A program made the position numbers and the translations under genes. Shown piece after piece: positions 41,529 to 49,751 of a stretch of DNA of 64,000 nucleotides. Numbering within the stretch: the stretch's first letter is position 1; the number at the start of each line of letters is the position of its first letter. This DNA comes from JBBRYB01 sp038238115 (GTDB taxonomy: Bacteria; Actinomycetota; Actinomycetes; Propionibacteriales; Nocardioidaceae). The notes under the pieces are model-generated. The model was given only the letters and a program-made list of their open reading frames with translations, was not told the origin of the DNA and searched no databases. The stretch spans positions 1 to 64,000 of the forward strand of contig JBBRYB010000007.1 in the NCBI GenBank assembly GCA_038238115.1. The letters are read 5' to 3'.

Positions 41529-42309
41529 GCCGGCCACCCGCTGGGCCGTCGGCCGCTCCCGGATCCGAGCTGTGCTTGCGGATGAACTCCGCCGACTCCG
41601 TGAAGATGCTCTCCGCGTCGTTGTCGAGCGTGGCGACGTGGTAGCTGTCGTCGAGGATCCGCTCGGTCACGTCGCGCGAGGAGACCCGTTGGGTGATGAT
41701 GTGCGACGACAGCGGCTCGACCACGTGGTCCTCCACCGAGCGGAACAGGACGACGGGGGCGGTGACCTTCGGCAGGTCCTCGCGGGTCACCTTCCACAGC
41801 GCCCGCATCGAGTCGAGCGCCCTGAGCGGAGTGCGGTCGTAGGCGTGCTCGTCGGCCCCAGGTCTCTTGATGTCGTTGCCGATGGCTCCGATCGACGACA
41901 CGACGCGCTTGAGGACGGGGAGAGCGGCGAGCTGTCGTTTGGTGCTCGCCACGGACGGGTTGACGAGCATCAGCCCCGCCACCGCCTCCGCGCGCTCCTC
42001 GGCAAGGCGCAGGGCCAGGCAGGCGCCCATCGACAGGCCGGCCACGAAGACCTCGTCACAGGCCTCGCCCAGCTCGTCGAGCTCATGGGAGACGCCGGCG
42101 TACCAGTCGGTCCAGTCGGTCTTGTTCAGCTCCTCCCAGCGGGTGCCGTGCCCGGGTAGGCGGGGAACGGACACGGTGAGTCCCTCGGACGCCAGGTGCT
42201 CGCCCCAGGGTCGCAGCGACGCCGGCGAACCGGTGAACCCGTGGATCAGGAGCGCTCCCGTGGCACCGCCATCGGCGTGGAACGGCTCGGAGTGCGGGAG
42301 GACCGGCAC
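41518..42309 (-). CDS. Alpha/beta-hydrolase carboxylesterase (Est30-like)
   Basis: A 263-residue serine hydrolase. The oxyanion motif ALLIHGFTGSPASLR, nucleophile elbow VAGLSMGACLA, acid residue in VEDHVVEP and histidine in DSYHVATLDNDAE give a full catalytic triad. The order and spacing match the Est30 carboxylesterase/monoglyceride-lipase-like group. GTG at 42309 with GAGGAG six bases upstream is preferred to a 50-codon extension that looks non-coding. Next to plsC on the other side of a divergent promoter, a lipid-related role is plausible. Confidence 0.88.
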   Translation of the reverse strand: MPVLPHSEPFHADGGATGALLIHGFTGSPASLRPWGEHLASEGLTVSVPRLPGHGTRWEELNKTDWTDWYAGVSHELDELGEACDEVFVAGLSMGACLALRLAEERAEAVAGLMLVNPSVASTKRQLAALPVLKRVVSSIGAIGNDIKRPGADEHAYDRTPLRALDSMRALWKVTREDLPKVTAPVVLFRSVEDHVVEPLSSHIITQRVSSRDVTERILDDSYHVATLDNDAESIFTESAEFIRKHSSDPGAADGPAGGRHAI

Positions 42310-42467
42310 GAAGGGCTCCTCGTGATGACCATGGGTGGGGGCGGCTGGTGTGAGCGAGGCCGGCGTGCAGGAGCGTGAGGCCTTGGGTTCATCGTGACAC
42401 GTCGCGCGGTCGATTTCGAGGGGTGCAGCCAGCGGGCTCTGCCGGCGGGCGCCGGGCATCCATCTTG

Positions 42468-42477
42468 AGGCTAGGGT
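42468..42477. promoter_or_regulatory. Overlapping divergent -10 hexamers for plsC (TAGGGT) and the esterase (TAGCCT)
   Basis: TAGGGT on the plus strand (42472-42477) and TAGCCT on the minus strand (42468-42473) share two base pairs. The plus-strand start site would lie near 42484, just before the plsC ribosome-binding site. The minus-strand transcript would have an esterase leader of about 150 bases. The two promoters could not be occupied at the same time. Confidence 0.4.
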
Positions 42478-42499
42478 GATGCGACAAGGGAGGTCGTCG

Positions 42500-43366
42500 G
42501 TGTTCTATTGGATGTTGAAGTGGGTCTTCATCGGTCCCGTCCTGAAGCTGATCTTCCGGCCGTATGCCGAGGGGACCGAGAACGTCCCAGAGGAAGGCGC
42601 GGCGATCCTGGCGAGCAACCATCTGTCGTACTCCGACTGGTTGTTCATGCCGCTCACGATCTCCCGGCGGGTCACGTTCGTCGCCAAGGCCGAGTACTTC
42701 ACCACGCCCGGCGTCAAGGGCTGGCTGCAGAAGACCTTCTTCTCCGGCGCGGGACAGGTGCCCATCGACCGGTCCGGTGGCCGAGCCTCCGAGGGGGCGA
42801 TCACGACAGGTCTCAAGATCCTCGCCTCGGGAGGGCTCTTCGGTATCTACCCCGAAGGCACCAGGTCGCACGACGGCACGCTCTATCGGGGCAAGACCGG
42901 CGTGGCCCGGATGGCGCTCGAAGCGAAGGTGCCGGTGATCCCCGTGGCTGTCATCGGCACCAACGTGCTCGCGCCGCCCGGCAGAGTATTCGGGCGTTAT
43001 GCGCGCCCGCATGTTCGGTTCGGCGCGCCGCTGGACTTCTCGCGCTACCAGGGCCTGGAGAGCGACCGCTACGTGCTGCGATCGATCACCGACGAGATCA
43101 TGTACGAGATTCTGAAGCTGTCGGGTCAGGACTACGTCGACGTGTATGCCGCCCGCGCCAAGGCCGACGCGCAACAGGAGGCCAAGCGTGCCCGGGCCGA
43201 GGCCAGAAGGGCCAAGGAGACGGACGGAAAGCAGACCCGCCCCGACGACGCCCGCGCCGAGGCGGCGGAGGCTGAGGCGGAGGCGGAGGCTGAGGCTGAG
43301 GCGCAGGAGGCTGAGGCTGATGCTGAGGCGGGCGAGGGGCCGAGCCAGGGGCTCGCTCGGCCCTGA
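42500..43366 (+). CDS. plsC: 1-acylglycerol-3-phosphate acyltransferase-like protein with an EA-repeat tail
   Basis: A 288-residue phospholipid acyltransferase. It has an N-terminal membrane segment (FYWMLKWVFIGPVLKLIF), the catalytic NHLSYSDWL (the NHx4D box), FFSGAGQVPIDRSGG, and the substrate-binding FGIYPEGTRSHDG. The last 65 residues form a charged helix and then a run of Ala-Glu repeats encoded by GAGGCx hexamers. The start GTG at 42500 has GGGAGG six bases upstream. The M. tuberculosis counterpart is, from memory, Rv2182c. The tail is probably disordered or coiled and could bind membranes or partners. Confidence 0.92.
   Translation: MFYWMLKWVFIGPVLKLIFRPYAEGTENVPEEGAAILASNHLSYSDWLFMPLTISRRVTFVAKAEYFTTPGVKGWLQKTFFSGAGQVPIDRSGGRASEGAITTGLKILASGGLFGIYPEGTRSHDGTLYRGKTGVARMALEAKVPVIPVAVIGTNVLAPPGRVFGRYARPHVRFGAPLDFSRYQGLESDRYVLRSITDEIMYEILKLSGQDYVDVYAARAKADAQQEAKRARAEARRAKETDGKQTRPDDARAEAAEAEAEAEAEAEAQEAEADAEAGEGPSQGLARP
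43258..43330 (+). repeat. GAGGCx hexanucleotide repeats in the 3' end of plsC
   Basis: About a dozen GAG-GCN codon pairs in a row encode a Glu-Ala stretch at the PlsC C-terminus. The repeat is imperfect (GAGGCG, GAGGCT, GCGCAG). Its length could vary without breaking the frame. Confidence 0.8.
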
Positions 43367-43393
43367 GGTCCTGGCTGCTGTCGCCCGGCGTGG

Positions 43394-43867
43394 TCAGGCC
43401 CGGGGCAGCCGGTCGACGTACTCGGCGAACTCCCGCAGGAACTCTCGCTGGCTGTCGGTCTCGATGCTGCTCGGACGCTTGGCCCGCACGAGCTCGCTCG
43501 CCTCGTCGGGTGTCATGCCCTGTGAGATGAGGTAGCTCGCGATCAGGGTGCCCGTGCGACCGATGCCGCCCTGGCAGTGAGCGGCGACCGGTTCGCCGGC
43601 CTCCAGGCTGGTCGAGACGAGCTTGGCGAACTCACGCGCCTGCTCAAGTGACGGGGGCTCGAAATCGGTGACCGGGATGTGCCGGTGTTGCAGGCCGTGC
43701 GCCTGGACGAGTGCCGGGTCGAGTCCGACCTCGTCGAGGGAGACGAGGATGCGAATGCCTCGGTCGTGGAGCTCGTCGAGCACCGCGGCCGCGTCGCGCT
43801 CGGAGTCGGGGTGCGCGAGGCCGGCGAGCCAGCCGTCGATGACGTAGCCGAAGTTGGAGATCGCCAC
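43394..43867 (-). CDS. Dual-specificity/tyrosine protein phosphatase
   Basis: A 157-residue cysteine phosphatase. The P-loop AAHCQGGIGRTGTLIASYL carries the catalytic Cys and Arg of the HCx5R motif. VSLDEVGLDP and HIPVTDFEPPSLEQ contain the general-acid aspartate upstream. It resembles Cdc14/KAP-like bacterial dual-specificity phosphatases. GTG at 43867 gives a compact domain starting VAISNFGYVIDGWLAG. A minus-strand GAGACT 7 nt upstream may be a weak leaderless -10. Together with PknL 6 kb away it could serve protein phosphorylation, but nothing links them directly. Confidence 0.85.
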   Translation of the reverse strand: MAISNFGYVIDGWLAGLAHPDSERDAAAVLDELHDRGIRILVSLDEVGLDPALVQAHGLQHRHIPVTDFEPPSLEQAREFAKLVSTSLEAGEPVAAHCQGGIGRTGTLIASYLISQGMTPDEASELVRAKRPSSIETDSQREFLREFAEYVDRLPRA

Positions 43868-44030
43868 ACCAGCCAGTCTCGCATCGTCGCGGCTTCGCGC
43901 GCGTGCCCCCGAACCGCCGACACGCCGCGGAACCGGGGCCCGGCTCGCCGTCTCAGGTGTCCGCGGGTTGGGTACACAGCAGCGCGGTGACCGCACGACG
44001 ACATGGGCACCGCATGACGACAGGAGTCGC

Positions 44031-44772
44031 GTGACGACGATCGACCTGGCTGCAGCCAGTAGCGAGGTGGGGATCTCGGCGGGCCTGACGGCGTACGTCG
44101 CCCGGCCATCGACGCCCCCGCCCTGGCCCGGCGTCGTGGTGGTCCACGAGGTGTTCGGCATCGACGACGTGATGCGACGCCAGGCTGAGCGGCTTGCTGC
44201 GGCGGGCTATCTCACGATCATTCCGGATCTCTTCTCGCAGGGTGGAGCGCTGCGGTGCTTGCGAGCCATGTTCGCCTCACTCAGCGTCGGGCAGGGGCGC
44301 GCGTTCCAGGACATCCAGGCGGCCCGCGCCTGGCTCGGTGACCAGACCGACTGCACGGGCAAGGTCGGCGTGATCGGGTTCTGCGTGGGCGGCGGCTTCG
44401 CCTTGTTGAGCGCGCCACGCGGCTTCGACGTCAGCTCGGTGAACTACGGCACGCTGCCGAAGGATCCGAGACAGGCGCTGTCGGGCGCCTGTCCCGATCG
44501 TGGCCAGCTACGGCGGGCGCGACAGGGGTCTCAGGGGCAGTGCCGTCAAGCTCGAGAAGGTCCTGAGCGAGCTCGGCGTCGAGCACGACGTCAAGGAGTA
44601 TCCGAAGGCGGGCCACTCGTTTCTCAACGACGCGCCCAACGGCCCGACCCTGCTGCGACCCCTGCTGACGGTGGTGCACGTCGGCCCGGAGCCTGAGTCG
44701 GCCGTCGACGCGTGGCAGCGCATCGAGGCGTTCTTCGCCGTACACCTGGCAGCCGACGCGCGACCGGCGTGA
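44031..44772 (+). pseudogene. Dienelactone hydrolase family gene with a frameshift
   Basis: The first part (GTG 44031, AGGAG just upstream) encodes VVVVHEVFGIDDVMRRQAERL and the nucleophile region VGVIGFCVGGGFALL. Near 44491-44496 (GTCCCG) the frame breaks: removing one C restores CPIVASYGGRDRG and then KEYPKAGHSFLND to the stop at 44772. The second frame carries the triad Asp and His, so an intact protein of about 246 residues would be a full hydrolase. Either the gene is inactivated or the C run is a sequencing error. As it stands, the first frame would end at 44696 without the Asp and His. Confidence 0.85.
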
Positions 44773-44780
44773 GCCCCGGT

Positions 44781-44786
44781 TAGGGT
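44781..44786 (+). promoter_or_regulatory. -10 hexamer TAGGGT upstream of the phosphofructokinase gene
   Basis: TAGGGT lies 52 nt before the ATG at 44839. It would give a short leader containing GAGAGGAG as the ribosome-binding site. Confidence 0.4.
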
Positions 44787-44838
44787 TTGACCCGACGAGC
44801 AGGAGACGTGGTCGTGGTGACGAGTGAGAGGAGTTTGT

Positions 44839-45864
44839 ATGCGCGTGGGAGTGCTGACCGGAGGCGGCGACTGCCCCGGTCTGAACGCCGTGATCCGAGC
44901 CGTGGTCCGTAAGGGCGTCGGCGAGTACGGCTACGAGTTCGTCGGGTTCCGGGACGGCTGGCGCGGTCCGTTGGAGAACGTCACCTCGGAGCTCGGCATC
45001 ACCCAGGTCCGCGGCATCCTTCCGCGCGGCGGCACGATCCTGGGGTCATCACGGACCAACCCCTTCACCATCGACGGCGGCGTCGAGAAGATCACGTCCA
45101 ACCTCAAGCACGGCGAGGTCGACGCGCTCGTCGCGATCGGCGGCGAGGACACCCTCGGCGTCGCGACGAGGCTCTCCGCTCTGGGAGTCAACGTGGTGGG
45201 AGTGCCGAAGACGATCGACAACGACCTCAGCGGCACGGACTTCACATTCGGCTTCGACACCGCCGTCAACATCGCCACGGAGGCGATCGACCGTCTCCAC
45301 ACGACGGCCGAGTCGCACCACCGCGTGCTCGTCGTCGAGGTGATGGGCCGCCACGCCGGCTGGATCGCTCTGCACTGCGGGCTCGCCGGCGGTGCGAACG
45401 TCATCTTGATCCCCGAGCAGCCGTTCGACATCGAGCGTGTCTGCGCACTCGTGGAGCGCCGCTTCCAGCTGCAGTACGCGCCGATCATCGTCGTCGCCGA
45501 GGGCGCCACCCCCGCCGAGGGGACAATGGCGACCGTGACCGGAGAGCTCGACTCGTTCGGACACATGCGGCTCGGCGGCATCGGTGACCGACTCGCCCAG
45601 GAGATCGAGGCGCGCACCGGCAAGGAGGCCCGCACTGTCGTGCTCGGCCACGTGCAGCGCGGCGGTACGCCGACCGCCTTCGACCGCTGGCTGGCAACCC
45701 GCTTCGGGCTGCATGCCGTCGAGGCCGTCCACGACTCCGACTTCGGCACGATGGTCGCCCTGCGCGGGACCGACATCGTGCGCGTGCCGCTCATCGAAGG
45801 CACCGGCAAACTCAAGACCGTCAGCCCGGCCGAGTACGCCGAGGCCGAGGTCCTCTTCGGCTAG
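44839..45864 (+). CDS. 6-phosphofructokinase, predicted PPi-dependent
   Basis: A 341-residue phosphofructokinase. The N-terminal VGVLTGGGDCPGLNAVIRA and catalytic PKTIDNDLSG are clear. Two positions define the phosphoryl donor: residue 104 is Asp (GGEDTLG, 101-107) and residue 124 is Lys (VPKTIDND). ATP enzymes have Gly at both in E. coli numbering; Asp104 with Lys124 is the pattern of PPi-PFK such as that of Amycolatopsis methanolica. It is therefore predicted to use pyrophosphate reversibly. ATG at 44839 has GAGAGGAG upstream, replacing a five-codon-longer alternative. Confidence 0.9.
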   Translation: MRVGVLTGGGDCPGLNAVIRAVVRKGVGEYGYEFVGFRDGWRGPLENVTSELGITQVRGILPRGGTILGSSRTNPFTIDGGVEKITSNLKHGEVDALVAIGGEDTLGVATRLSALGVNVVGVPKTIDNDLSGTDFTFGFDTAVNIATEAIDRLHTTAESHHRVLVVEVMGRHAGWIALHCGLAGGANVILIPEQPFDIERVCALVERRFQLQYAPIIVVAEGATPAEGTMATVTGELDSFGHMRLGGIGDRLAQEIEARTGKEARTVVLGHVQRGGTPTAFDRWLATRFGLHAVEAVHDSDFGTMVALRGTDIVRVPLIEGTGKLKTVSPAEYAEAEVLFG

Positions 45865-45912
45865 GAGCCGGCACCAGCGGACAGTGCGTCTCGGGGAGAC
45901 GGCCTGTGCGTC

Positions 45913-45918
45913 TAGGGT
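45913..45918 (+). promoter_or_regulatory. -10 hexamer TAGGGT, leaderless promoter of the DAHP synthase gene
   Basis: TAGGGT ends exactly 6 nt before the GTG at 45925, in the leaderless arrangement shared with other genes here. No ribosome-binding site precedes the GTG. Confidence 0.6.
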
Positions 45919-45924
45919 GGATCT

Positions 45925-47265
45925 GTGAGCATCCCGAGTCTCGAGCAGCTGCACCAGCTGGGTGCCGCCCATCAGCCGCGGTGGCCCGAGCAGGCGAGCC
46001 TCGACGAGGCCGTTGCGACGCTGCGCACGATGCCGCCGCTCGTCTTCGCGGGCGAGTGCGACGACCTCAAGTCGCACCTCGCGGAGGTAGCGGCCGGTCG
46101 CGCCTTCTTGCTGCAGGGCGGCGACTGTGCCGAGACGTTCGAGGGGGTCACTGCCGAGAGCGTGCGGGCGAAGCTCCAGGTGCTTCTGCAGATGGCGGTC
46201 GTCCTTACCTATGCCGCCTCGGTTCCCGTCGTGAAGCTGGGGCGCATCGCCGGTCAGTACGCCAAGCCTCGCACCAGCGACGACGAGACCCGCCAGGGAG
46301 TGACCCTTCCGGCGTACCGGGGCGACGCAGTCAACGGCTACGCGTTCACCGCGGCCGCGCGCGTCCCGGACCCCAGCCGGCTCGTCCGGGTCTACAACGC
46401 CTCCGCCGCCACGCTCAACCTGTGCCGGGCGTTCCTTCAGGGCGGCTACGCCGACCTGCGTCAGATGCATGCCTGGAACGCCGACTTCGTCAAGCGGAGC
46501 CCGGTCGGCGCCGTCTACGAGCAGCTGTCCGACGAGATCGACCGGGCGCTGCACTTCATGCGGGCGATCGGAGCCGAGTCCGAGGAGCTGCACCGCGTCT
46601 CCTTCCACAGCAGCCACGAGGCGCTCATCCTCGAGTACGAGCACGCGCTGACCCGCATCGACTCGCGCACCGACCAGCCCTACGACGTGTCGGGCCACTT
46701 CGTCTGGATCGGGGAGCGTACCCGCCAGCTCGACGGAGCCCACGTCGAGTTCGCGTCGCGCATCCGCAACCCGATCGGCGTCAAGCTGGGGCCGGGAGTC
46801 ACACCCGACGAGGCGCTCGCGCTCGCCGCCAAGCTCAATCCGGACAACGAACCCGGCCGGCTGACCTTCATCACCCGGCTGAGCGCCGGCAAGATCCGCG
46901 ACCTGCTGCCAACCCTGGTCGACAAGGTCACTGCTGCCGGCATCGAGGTGGCGTGGGTCTGCGACCCGATGCACGGCAACACGTTCGCAACCTCGACGGG
47001 CTACAAAACGCGCAACTTCGACGATGTCATCCACGAGGTCAGGGGTTTCTTCGAGGTGCACCGCTCGCTCGGCACGTGGCCGGGAGGTCTGCACATCGAG
47101 CTCACGGGAGACGACGTGACCGAGTGCGTCGGAGGTGGAGAGGCGCTCGACGAGGCCGGCCTCCGGCACCGTTACGAGTCCGTCTGCGACCCCCGGCTCA
47201 ACCGCACGCAGTCGCTGGAGCTGGCGTTCCTGGTGGCGGACATGCTGCGCGACAGTCGAGCCTGA
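45925..47265 (+). CDS. aroG: Class II 3-deoxy-7-phosphoheptulonate (DAHP) synthase
   Basis: A 446-residue class II (plant/mycobacterial-type) DAHP synthase, the first enzyme of the shikimate pathway. FLLQGGDCAETFEGV, VVKLGRIAGQYAKPR, RVYNASAATLNLCRAF, SSHEALILEYEHAL and WVCDPMHGNTF hold the PEP, erythrose 4-phosphate and metal-binding residues. The family is also feedback-regulated through helices in its N-terminal extension, part of which is present. GTG at 45925 fits the leaderless promoter and the protein start SIPSLEQLHQLGAAHQPRWP. M. tuberculosis Rv2178c is the counterpart. Confidence 0.95.
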   Translation: MSIPSLEQLHQLGAAHQPRWPEQASLDEAVATLRTMPPLVFAGECDDLKSHLAEVAAGRAFLLQGGDCAETFEGVTAESVRAKLQVLLQMAVVLTYAASVPVVKLGRIAGQYAKPRTSDDETRQGVTLPAYRGDAVNGYAFTAAARVPDPSRLVRVYNASAATLNLCRAFLQGGYADLRQMHAWNADFVKRSPVGAVYEQLSDEIDRALHFMRAIGAESEELHRVSFHSSHEALILEYEHALTRIDSRTDQPYDVSGHFVWIGERTRQLDGAHVEFASRIRNPIGVKLGPGVTPDEALALAAKLNPDNEPGRLTFITRLSAGKIRDLLPTLVDKVTAAGIEVAWVCDPMHGNTFATSTGYKTRNFDDVIHEVRGFFEVHRSLGTWPGGLHIELTGDDVTECVGGGEALDEAGLRHRYESVCDPRLNRTQSLELAFLVADMLRDSRA

Positions 47266-47304
47266 CCGCGACCGAGTCGAGGGTGGGGTGTCAGACTGGC
47301 CCGC

Positions 47305-48333
47305 GTGATCGACCTGCGCAGCGACACCGTCACGACACCCAGCCCGGCCATGCGCCGCGTGCTGGCGCGGGCGGAGGTCGGCGACGACGTGTACGGCGAG
47401 GATCCCACCGTGCGTGCCCTCGAGGAACGTGTCGCTGACCTCTTCGGCTTCGAGGCGGCGCTCTTCACCGTGACGGGCTCGCTCGCCAACCTGCTTGCGG
47501 TGCGCTCACTCGTCGCGCCGGGCTCGGAGGTGTTGTGCGAGTCGAGCGCCCACATCGCCCGCGCCGAGCTCGGAGCACACGGAGCAGTCAGCGGGGCGAC
47601 CATGCGGACATGGACACATCCGCGCGGCCACGCCGACATCGACGCGATCGACGCGCTGGTGGCGCCCGACCTTGGGCCGTTCTTCGTGCGGACGGCGTGC
47701 GTCTCGGTCGAGAACACGCACAACTTCGCCGGTGGCACGGTGCAGCCGCTCGAGATTCTGGCCGCGCTCCGCTCGCTGGCCGACCGTCACGGCATCGGCG
47801 TACACCTCGACGGCGCCCGGATCTGGAACGCCCACATCGCGACCGGCGCACCGCTCGCCCGGCTGGCGGCCGTGGCGGACACGGCCGGAGTCTGCCTGTC
47901 AAAGGGCTTGGGCGCCCCGATCGGGTCACTCATGCTCGGATCGGCCGACCGGGTGGCGCAGGCCCGGGTCTGGCGCAAGCGGCTCGGAGGCGGCTGGCGG
48001 CAGGCCGGGCTGTTGGCAGCCGCCGGACTGCACGCGCTGGACCACCACATCGAGCGGCTCGCCGACGACCACGCGCATGCTCGACTCATCGCCGAGGCGG
48101 CCGGCGTGGATCCCGCCGGCGTCGAGACCAACATCGTGGTCATCCGCACCGACGACGCGAGCGGGCTGGTAGCGCGCTGCCGGGAGCAGGGGGTGCTCGT
48201 CTCGACCGTCGGCTCGTCGGTTGTCCGGGCGGTCACCCACCTCGACGTCAGCGAGGCGGACGCCCGCCGGGCGGCATCGGCGATCGCCGCCGCCGTGGGA
48301 CGCCCGGCTCTCAGCGAACGCTCAAGGATGTGA
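47305..48333 (+). CDS. Low-specificity L-threonine aldolase
   Basis: A 342-residue fold-type I PLP enzyme that splits threonine into glycine and acetaldehyde. MIDLRSDTVTTPSPAMRRVL, FTVTGSLANLLAVR, the PLP aspartate region GVHLDGARIWN and the Schiff-base lysine at 200 in GVCLSKGLGAPIGS are all present. It starts at GTG 47305, with CAGACT 7 nt upstream as a possible weak leaderless -10, and lies 40 bases after aroG. The neighbours do not suggest a pathway. Confidence 0.92.
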   Translation: MIDLRSDTVTTPSPAMRRVLARAEVGDDVYGEDPTVRALEERVADLFGFEAALFTVTGSLANLLAVRSLVAPGSEVLCESSAHIARAELGAHGAVSGATMRTWTHPRGHADIDAIDALVAPDLGPFFVRTACVSVENTHNFAGGTVQPLEILAALRSLADRHGIGVHLDGARIWNAHIATGAPLARLAAVADTAGVCLSKGLGAPIGSLMLGSADRVAQARVWRKRLGGGWRQAGLLAAAGLHALDHHIERLADDHAHARLIAEAAGVDPAGVETNIVVIRTDDASGLVARCREQGVLVSTVGSSVVRAVTHLDVSEADARRAASAIAAAVGRPALSERSRM

Positions 48334-48372
48334 GTTCGAGCGGATAGTGACATGGGTGGCAATGGAGGAAGC

Positions 48373-48837
48373 ATGGACATCAGGGAGATCAACCGTCAGA
48401 CGATCGAGCAGTTCCGGGCGGGTGGCGAGATCGCGGGCATGAACCGTGACCGTCTCGTCCTGCTGACGACTACCGGCCGCAAGACGGGTCAGCGTCGTAC
48501 CACGCCGATGATGTTCCACCGCGACGGCGACCGGCTGCTCGTCATCGCCTCGAACGTCGGGGCGCCCAACCATCCGGACTGGTACCTCAACCTGGTCGCT
48601 GATCCGGATGTCACGGTGGAGGTCGGTGACGAGGCGTACGCCGCGGTGGCCGCGACGACCGAGGGGGAGGATCGGGCCCGGTTGTGGACCATGCTCAAGC
48701 AGACCTACCCATTCTTCGCCGATCACGAGGCCTCGACTGAGCGCACCATCCCCGTCGTCGTGCTGACCAGGGTGCGAGCCACCGCGACTGAGTCCGATCC
48801 GATGCCGCAGGAGGCTGGCAAGCCGCCTAGACCGTGA
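48373..48837 (+). CDS. Deazaflavin (F420)-dependent nitroreductase family protein
   Basis: A 154-residue split-barrel protein of the DDN (deazaflavin-dependent nitroreductase) family. It has VLLTTTGRKTGQRRTTPMMFH, ASNVGAPNHPDWYLNLVADP and the F420-contacting tail FADHEASTERTIPVVVLTR. The family binds coenzyme F420 and reduces quinones or nitro compounds. ATG at 48373 has GGAGGAAGC directly upstream, which decides against a seven-codon-longer start. Its last 11 bases overlap the convergent exporter gene. Confidence 0.9.
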   Translation: MDIREINRQTIEQFRAGGEIAGMNRDRLVLLTTTGRKTGQRRTTPMMFHRDGDRLLVIASNVGAPNHPDWYLNLVADPDVTVEVGDEAYAAVAATTEGEDRARLWTMLKQTYPFFADHEASTERTIPVVVLTRVRATATESDPMPQEAGKPPRP

Positions 48838-49717
48838 GGTGCGTAACCTCGGCCTCGACCTTGGGGCGGGGAGCGAGTTCGACGATGTACATCGCCGCGA
48901 GCACGAAGGTTCCGCCGACCAGCATCCGGGTCGTCAGGCCCTCGCCGCCGAAGAGCACAGCGAAGAATGTCGCCCACACCGGCTCCATCGTCATGATGAT
49001 CGCCGCCCGAGTCGAGGAGAGGTGCGCCTGGGCCCACGTCTGCCCGAGGATCGTCAATGCGCCCGCGATCACTGCCATGTAGAGCAGTGAGAGCCAGCCG
49101 CCGGAGGTCTGCGGCGGACTGATCCCGTTCGGTGCGCTCACCGCCGTGCAGACACCGCAGATCACCGTCATCTGCACGATCGAGAGGCCGAAGACGTTGC
49201 CCGTGTTCGACCACCTGCCGAGCCCGACGATGTGGAGGGCGTAGAGCATTGCCGAGGCGAAGATCAGGGCAACGCCGGGTGAGATCGACAAGCCCTGCAG
49301 GGACAAGAAGCCGAGCCCGACCGTCGAGGCGGCCACGGCGAGCCAGACGAACGCCCCGATGCGCTCCTTGAACAGCAAGGCGACGAACAGGGGCGTCATC
49401 ACGACGTACATGCCGGTGACGAATCCGGAGAGGCTGGCCGGCGTGTGCTCGAGCCCGAGTGTCTGCAGCACCTGGGCGACGCCGTAGACGACGCCCAGTA
49501 CGACGCCGTGCCGGAGCTCGTGGCGAGACAGCCTGGCGACCGAGCGCGGTGCGAGTACGACGAGTGCGACAGTGGCGATGGCGAAGCGGATCGACAAGAA
49601 ATCAAAAACGGAGATCTCCTTGAGCAGGTCCTTGATCAAGAAGAATGTCGAGCCCCAGGCAGCCGTGACGCCGAGCAGGGTCAGCGTCGGCAGTGCACGG
49701 ATGGAGGGCGTCGTCAT
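48827..49717 (-). CDS. EamA/DMT-family transporter
   Basis: A 296-residue membrane protein with ten predicted helices arranged as two EamA repeats. LPTLTLLGVTAAWGSTFFLI is the typical first helix, and ITILGQTW-type/STRAAIIMTMEPVWATFFAVLF segments mark the second repeat. Drug/metabolite exporters of this family have no predictable substrate. ATG at 49717 follows a TACAGT hexamer by 7 nt. It converges with the F420-type reductase gene. Confidence 0.88.
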   Translation of the reverse strand: MTTPSIRALPTLTLLGVTAAWGSTFFLIKDLLKEISVFDFLSIRFAIATVALVVLAPRSVARLSRHELRHGVVLGVVYGVAQVLQTLGLEHTPASLSGFVTGMYVVMTPLFVALLFKERIGAFVWLAVAASTVGLGFLSLQGLSISPGVALIFASAMLYALHIVGLGRWSNTGNVFGLSIVQMTVICGVCTAVSAPNGISPPQTSGGWLSLLYMAVIAGALTILGQTWAQAHLSSTRAAIIMTMEPVWATFFAVLFGGEGLTTRMLVGGTFVLAAMYIVELAPRPKVEAEVTHLTV

Positions 49718-49724
49718 CCCGCCA

Positions 49725-49730
49725 ACTGTA
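49725..49730 (-). promoter_or_regulatory. -10 hexamer TACAGT for the DMT transporter gene
   Basis: On the minus strand TACAGT ends 7 nt before the ATG at 49717. It fits the leaderless arrangement, although GGCGGG next to the ATG could also serve as a weak ribosome-binding site. It lies between the pknL stop and this gene. Confidence 0.5.
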
Positions 49731-49751
49731 GGGTCGTGTGACAGGGGTTGG

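Noticed and set aside
45049..47169. 706-codon open frame on the minus strand across the phosphofructokinase and aroG genes
   Set aside because: It lies antisense to two confidently identified genes and its product has the Arg/Asp/Val-rich composition of a GC-bias shadow frame, with no domain signature.
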